From Opitutaceae bacterium (GTDB lineage: Bacteria; Verrucomicrobiota; Verrucomicrobiia; Opitutales; Opitutaceae), in assembly GCA_031272375.1 (NCBI GenBank), contig JAISTY010000213.1, positions 1-19,248 of the forward strand: a stretch of DNA of 19,248 bases. The letters run 5' to 3'. Under the pieces are notes generated by a model, which saw only the letters and a program-made list of their open reading frames with translations, was not told where the DNA came from and ran no database searches. A program made the position numbers and the translations under genes. Below are positions 16,021 to 19,248 of the stretch, one piece after another; position 1 is the stretch's first letter, and each line of letters begins with the position of its first letter.

Positions 16021-16127
16021 CCGCGCCGCCGCCGCGCCGCGCGCCCATTTCCGTTGAAATGAGTGTTTCCAACCCGTCCGAACTTCCGCCACCCTCCGCG
16101 CCTCACATTCACATCCTCCCGCCAGCC

Positions 16128-17564
16128 ATGTCCGCCAACGCCGCCTCCTCCACGCCCAAATCCCTCTTCCAGAAAGTCTGGGACGCCCACTCCGTCCGCA
16201 CCCTCGCCAACGGGCAGACCCAGCTCCTCATCGGCGCGCACCTCATCCACGAGGTCACAAGCCCGCAGGCCTTCGGCATGTTGCGCGACCTCGGCCTCAA
16301 GGTCGCCATGCCCTCCCGCACCTTCGCCACCGTTGACCACATCATCCCCACCGACCAGCTCGCCGAACCCTACCGCGACCCGCTCGCCCAGGCCATGATG
16401 GACGAGCTCCGCAAAAACTGCCGCGACAACGCCATCACCTTCTTCGACCGCGCCACCGGCTGCCAGGGCATCGTCCACATCGTCGGTCCCGAGCAGGGCA
16501 TCACCCAGCCCGGCATCACCATCGCCTGCGGCGACTCCCACACCTCCACCCCCGGCGCCTTCGGCGCCATCGCCTTCGGCATCGGCACCACCCAGATCCG
16601 CGACATCCTCGCCACGCAAACAATGGCGTTCTCGCCCCTCAAAGTCCGCCGCATCGAGGTCAACGGCGCCCTCCCCCCAGGCGTCTATGCCAAGGACGTC
16701 ATCCTCCACATCATCCGCGTCCTCGGCGTCAACGGCGGCACCGGCTACGCCTACGAATACGCCGGCTCCACCTTCGACAACTTCTCCATGGAGGAGCGCA
16801 TGACCGTCTGCAACATGTCCATCGAGGGCGGCGCCCGCGTCGGCTACGTCAACCCCGACCAGACCACCTTCGACTACCTCCAGGGTCGCCCCTACTCCCC
16901 GAAGGGCGGCGACTGGGACGCCGCCGTCGCCCGCTGGCGTTCCTTCGCCTCCGACCCCGGCTGCCACTACGACGACATCGTCAAAATCAACGCCGCCGAC
17001 ATCCCCCCCACCGTCACCTGGGGCATCAACCCCGGTCAGGGCCTCCCCATCAACGGAAACATCCCCGACCCCGCCGCCGCCGCCACGCCCGACGAGCGCG
17101 CCTCCATCACCGAGGCCCTCGCCTACATGCGGTTCACCCCCGGCGCCCCCGTCAAGGGCACCCCCGTCAACGTCGCCTTCCTCGGCTCCTGCACCAACGG
17201 GCGCTTGAGCGATTTCCAGGAGGTCGCCCGCCATATCAAGGGCCGCCGCGTCGCCCCCGGCGTCCGCGCCCTCGCCGTCCCCGGCTCCCAGGCCGTCGCC
17301 AAGATCTGCGAGGCCAACGGCATCGCCAAAACCCTCGCCGACGCCGGCTTTGAATGGCGCGGCGCCGGCTGCTCCATGTGCCTCGCCATGAACCCCGACA
17401 AACTCGTCGGAGACCAGATCTGCGCCTCCTCCTCCAACCGCAACTTCAAGGGCCGCCAGGGCAGCGTCACCGGACGCACCCTCCTCATGTCCCCGCTCAT
17501 GGTCGCCGCCGCCGCCGTCACCGGCCGCGTCGCCGACGCCCGCGAAGTCTTCAACCTCACCTGA
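16128..17564 (+). CDS. leuC: 3-isopropylmalate dehydratase large subunit
   Basis: The product has 478 residues (E. coli LeuC has 466). [13 protein letters not shown] opens the family domain. Then come [35 protein letters not shown], and [21 protein letters not shown]. The [4Fe-4S] ligands are Cys355 in FLGSCTNGR and Cys415 and Cys418 in [13 protein letters not shown]. With LeuD it isomerises 2-isopropylmalate to 3-isopropylmalate in leucine synthesis, in the cytoplasm. ATG 16128 gives a homologue-like N-terminus; the in-frame ATG 16059 would add 23 Pro/Ser-rich residues and cannot be fully excluded. No leucine-rich leader peptide or attenuator was seen upstream. Codon use is extremely C-ending, more so than in most genes here. 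leuD follows after 14 bases. Confidence 0.97.
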   Translation: MSANAASSTPKSLFQKVWDAHSVRTLANGQTQLLIGAHLIHEVTSPQAFGMLRDLGLKVAMPSRTFATVDHIIPTDQLAEPYRDPLAQAMMDELRKNCRDNAITFFDRATGCQGIVHIVGPEQGITQPGITIACGDSHTSTPGAFGAIAFGIGTTQIRDILATQTMAFSPLKVRRIEVNGALPPGVYAKDVILHIIRVLGVNGGTGYAYEYAGSTFDNFSMEERMTVCNMSIEGGARVGYVNPDQTTFDYLQGRPYSPKGGDWDAAVARWRSFASDPGCHYDDIVKINAADIPPTVTWGINPGQGLPINGNIPDPAAAATPDERASITEALAYMRFTPGAPVKGTPVNVAFLGSCTNGRLSDFQEVARHIKGRRVAPGVRALAVPGSQAVAKICEANGIAKTLADAGFEWRGAGCSMCLAMNPDKLVGDQICASSSNRNFKGRQGSVTGRTLLMSPLMVAAAAVTGRVADAREVFNLT

Positions 17565-17578
17565 CCGAATTCCTCACC

Positions 17579-18181
17579 ATGCTGCCAAAAATCACACAAG
17601 TCTCCGGCACCGCCGTCTTCGTTCCCGGCAACGACATTGACACCGACCGCATCATCCCGGCCCGCTTCATGAAATGCGTCACCTTCGACGGCCTCGGACA
17701 ATACCTCTTCTTCGACGTCCGCCACACCCCGGACGGGCGCCCCGTCCAGCCGCCGCACTCCATTGACGACCCGCGCTTCAAGGGCGCCACCCTCCTCCTC
17801 TCCGGCGCCAACTTCGGCTGCGGCAGCTCCCGCGAGCACGCGCCCCAGGCCATCCACAAGGCCGGCTTCCGCGCCATCATCGCCGAAAACTTCGCCGAAA
17901 TCTTCTTTGGCAACAGCACCACCCTCGGCATCCCCTGCGTCAACGCCACCCGCGACGACATCGCCCGCCTCGCCGCCGCCATCGCCCAAAACCCCTCCCT
18001 CCAGGTCACCCTCGACCTCGATAAAATGGAGGCCCGCTTTGGCTCCGATAAAATCCCCGTCACCCAGCGCGAAAGCGCCCGCGACGCCCTCCGCAACGGA
18101 CACTGGGACGCCATCGGCGACCTCCTCGAAGCCGCCCCCGCCGCCGCCGCCCTCGCCAGAAAACTCGGCTACATCGCCTGA
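17579..18181 (+). CDS. leuD: 3-isopropylmalate dehydratase small subunit
   Basis: The product has 200 residues (E. coli LeuD has 201). Landmarks are TAVFVPGNDIDTDRIIPARFMK, GANFGCGSSREHAPQAI, and IIAENFAEIFFGNSTTLGIP. The swivelling small subunit forms the isopropylmalate isomerase heterodimer with LeuC, encoded 14 bases upstream, so the pair is surely co-transcribed. The start ATG 17579 follows CCTCACC with no Shine-Dalgarno; translation may be coupled to the end of leuC. Convergent with the hydrolase gene on the other strand. Confidence 0.97.
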   Translation: MLPKITQVSGTAVFVPGNDIDTDRIIPARFMKCVTFDGLGQYLFFDVRHTPDGRPVQPPHSIDDPRFKGATLLLSGANFGCGSSREHAPQAIHKAGFRAIIAENFAEIFFGNSTTLGIPCVNATRDDIARLAAAIAQNPSLQVTLDLDKMEARFGSDKIPVTQRESARDALRNGHWDAIGDLLEAAPAAAALARKLGYIA

Positions 18182-18196
18182 CGGAACCGCGCTCGC

Positions 18197-18222
18197 GGCG
18201 CGGCACCTTGCCGCCCCGCGCC
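18197..18222. terminator. Possible bidirectional terminator between leuD and the hydrolase gene
   Basis: GGCGCGG (18197-18203) and CCGCGCC (18216-18222) form a 7-base-pair stem between two convergent genes. Only a short TTT follows on the plus strand, so termination strength is uncertain. Confidence 0.3.
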
Positions 18223-18242
18223 TTTGCCCGCGCCGCCGCCGT

Positions 18243-19118
18243 TCACTTCCGCTGCGACAGCAGCCAGTCGTGAAACAGCGGGTTGGCGTAGGTGCGCGTG
18301 AAGACATCGTGCCCGCCCCCCTTGTAAATCGTGAGGACAACCTGCCGCGCCCCGGCCTTTTTCAACGCCTCCACCATCTCCACCGAACGCCCGATCGGCA
18401 CCTTCGTGTCCGCGTCCCCGTGAAAAACCCAAATCGGCACGCCGCTCATCCGCCCCGCCCACTCCGTCTTCCCTCCCCCGCAAATCGGCGCCGCCGCCGC
18501 GAACCGCCCCGGCGCCTCGGCCAGCAGCATCCACGTCCCGAACCCGCCCAGGCTCAACCCCGTGACATACACGCGCGACTTGTTGATTTTCAATTCCTTC
18601 TCAACCTCGTCGAGCAACGCCAGCAATTGCCGCGGCGACCAGCGGGCGCCGGCCTTGCACTGCGGCGAAACCACCACCGCCGGATAAGCCGCCGCCCACG
18701 CCGGCTCCTCCAACAGCTTCGCCATCCCGTGCCGCATGACCTTCGCCGGCTCGCTGCCGCGCGACCCCGCCCCGTGCAAAGACAGCACCAACGGCGCCCC
18801 TTCCGCGGCGGCTTGTCGCCCGTAATCCGCCGGCAAAAACAGCCAGTAAAACACCTCCTCCGTCCCCGCCTCTGACGCCGGCGGCCTGGCGTCCTGCCCG
18901 ACGGGGCGGTTGAGGACGTCGCGCTGGTAATTCCAGTCGCTCGTGTTCGCGGGCAAGGTCGCCTTCCGCAACACCTGCGCGCCCGGCCGCGGCTCCGAAA
19001 CCACCGCCGGCGCCGCCCCCGGAGTTGTCTCCGCCGCCGGCAACGCCGCGGCAAACGCGAAAAAAGCCGCTGTCGCGGCGGAACAGAACAGGGAAACACG
19101 AAGAAGTTTTGGAGCCAT
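18243..19118 (-). CDS. Secreted alpha/beta hydrolase (esterase/dienelactone hydrolase-like)
   Basis: The product has 291 residues. A signal peptide spans about 1-29 (MAPKLLRVSLFCSAATAAFF, then hydrophobic to LPAAE). The alpha/beta-hydrolase fold shows the oxyanion-region LSLHGAGSRG (112-121), the nucleophile elbow GLSLGG with Ser189, an acid in FHGDADTKVP (Asp235 or Asp237), and His270 in KGGGHDVF. Such PHB-depolymerase/feruloyl-esterase-like proteins with LFLPADYG early in the domain cleave esters, often acetyl or feruloyl groups on plant polysaccharides; the substrate here is not determined. ATG 19118 was chosen over an in-frame GTG at 19145 because it begins the signal peptide. An AGGGG lies two bases ahead, too close for a good Shine-Dalgarno. 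A copy of the dispersed repeat is read as RQAAA (101-105), in the surface loop between the LFLPADYG and LSLHGAG strands. Confidence 0.88.
   Translation of the reverse strand: MAPKLLRVSLFCSAATAAFFAFAAALPAAETTPGAAPAVVSEPRPGAQVLRKATLPANTSDWNYQRDVLNRPVGQDARPPASEAGTEEVFYWLFLPADYGRQAAAEGAPLVLSLHGAGSRGSEPAKVMRHGMAKLLEEPAWAAAYPAVVVSPQCKAGARWSPRQLLALLDEVEKELKINKSRVYVTGLSLGGFGTWMLLAEAPGRFAAAAPICGGGKTEWAGRMSGVPIWVFHGDADTKVPIGRSVEMVEALKKAGARQVVLTIYKGGGHDVFTRTYANPLFHDWLLSQRK
18805..18822 (+). repeat. Dispersed GC-rich repeat, copy inside the hydrolase gene
   Basis: GCGGCGGCTTGTCGCCCG shares its first 15 bases with the two metH linker copies and is read in the gene as GRQAAA, at a loop just before the oxyanion strand. 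Confidence 0.75.
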
Positions 19119-19248
19119 GCCCCTGTTGCATCCCCCAGCGCGCACCGTCGCAACCCGCTTTTCCTGATTTCTAAATTCGCCGGCAGCCAGTAGTCAGCGC
19201 AACACTTCAGAGGGAGGCGGAGGAGACGGAGGCTGGTGCGGGCATGGC

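Noticed and set aside
16059..16127. Earlier ATG for leuC
   Set aside because: The extra 23 residues are Pro/Ser-rich and have no counterpart in LeuC; kept only as an alternative start.
14085..17234. A 1049-codon open frame on the minus strand
   Set aside because: It is antisense to the phosphohexomutase and leuC, low-complexity in character, and arises from very high GC at third codon positions.
19207..19248. Possible 3' end of a minus-strand gene entering from the right edge (13 codons plus stop)
   Set aside because: Too short to support; the low-complexity Ala/Ser/Pro reading is expected by chance in this composition.
1..19248. tRNA, rRNA, CRISPR arrays, insertion sequences, riboswitches
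   Set aside because: No cloverleaf, regular spacer-repeat array, transposase or recognisable riboswitch core was seen, including ahead of metH and leuC.

Overview
The window is a compact, very GC-rich stretch of bacterial chromosome. It holds thirteen complete protein genes and the 3' end of a fourteenth, and no gap between genes exceeds about 200 bases. Gene content and protein style (split MetH, an NfeD-FloA operon ending in a short protein with an EILGKPAGLR-type tail, a secreted beta-propeller hydrolase-like protein, almost no Shine-Dalgarno sequences) suggest a member of Verrucomicrobiota, most likely of the Opitutales/Opitutaceae type. That placement is inference from protein character, not from a marker-gene search.

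Layout. At 2-283 is the end of a GDP-L-fucose synthase gene, followed by the translation-associated ATPase EngD/YchF (378-1481). A minus-strand block then runs proA (7699-6395), a MetH lacking its homocysteine-binding module (6280-3632), and a secreted hydrolase-like protein (3587-1503). The 196-base divergent region 7700-7895 carries a perfect inverted repeat and separates proA from a DEAD-box RNA helicase (7896-9419). Next comes an operon-like set: NfeD-like membrane protein, flotillin-like FloA, and a short membrane-anchored protein (9502-11490). A single secreted protein with its own AT-rich leader and a clear intrinsic terminator follows (11607-12390). Then come a carbohydrate pair, glycogen synthase and a phosphohexomutase (12476-15989), the leucine pair leuC-leuD (16128-18181), and a convergent secreted alpha/beta hydrolase (19118-18243).

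How genes work together. NfeD and FloA are a known membrane-microdomain partnership. The phosphohexomutase can interconvert glucose-6-P and glucose-1-P upstream of GlgA. LeuC and LeuD are the two subunits of one isomerase. The MetH fragment needs a homocysteine-methyltransferase partner encoded elsewhere.

Two sequence-level signals not explained by the genes stand out. (1) A short dispersed repeat with core CGGC(A/G)GCTTG occurs twelve times on either strand in 19 kb. Some copies lie inside reading frames at variable protein loops, others directly upstream of start codons, and two form an inverted pair. Its density resembles that of DNA-uptake sequences. (2) The palindromic hexamer RTCGAY is almost absent (one occurrence), although RTCGAR and YTCGAY are common. 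Ile-Asp and Val-Asp codon pairs are written ATT/GTT/GTG-GAY instead, which points to a DNA methylation or restriction specificity. No tRNA, rRNA, CRISPR array or insertion sequence was seen.
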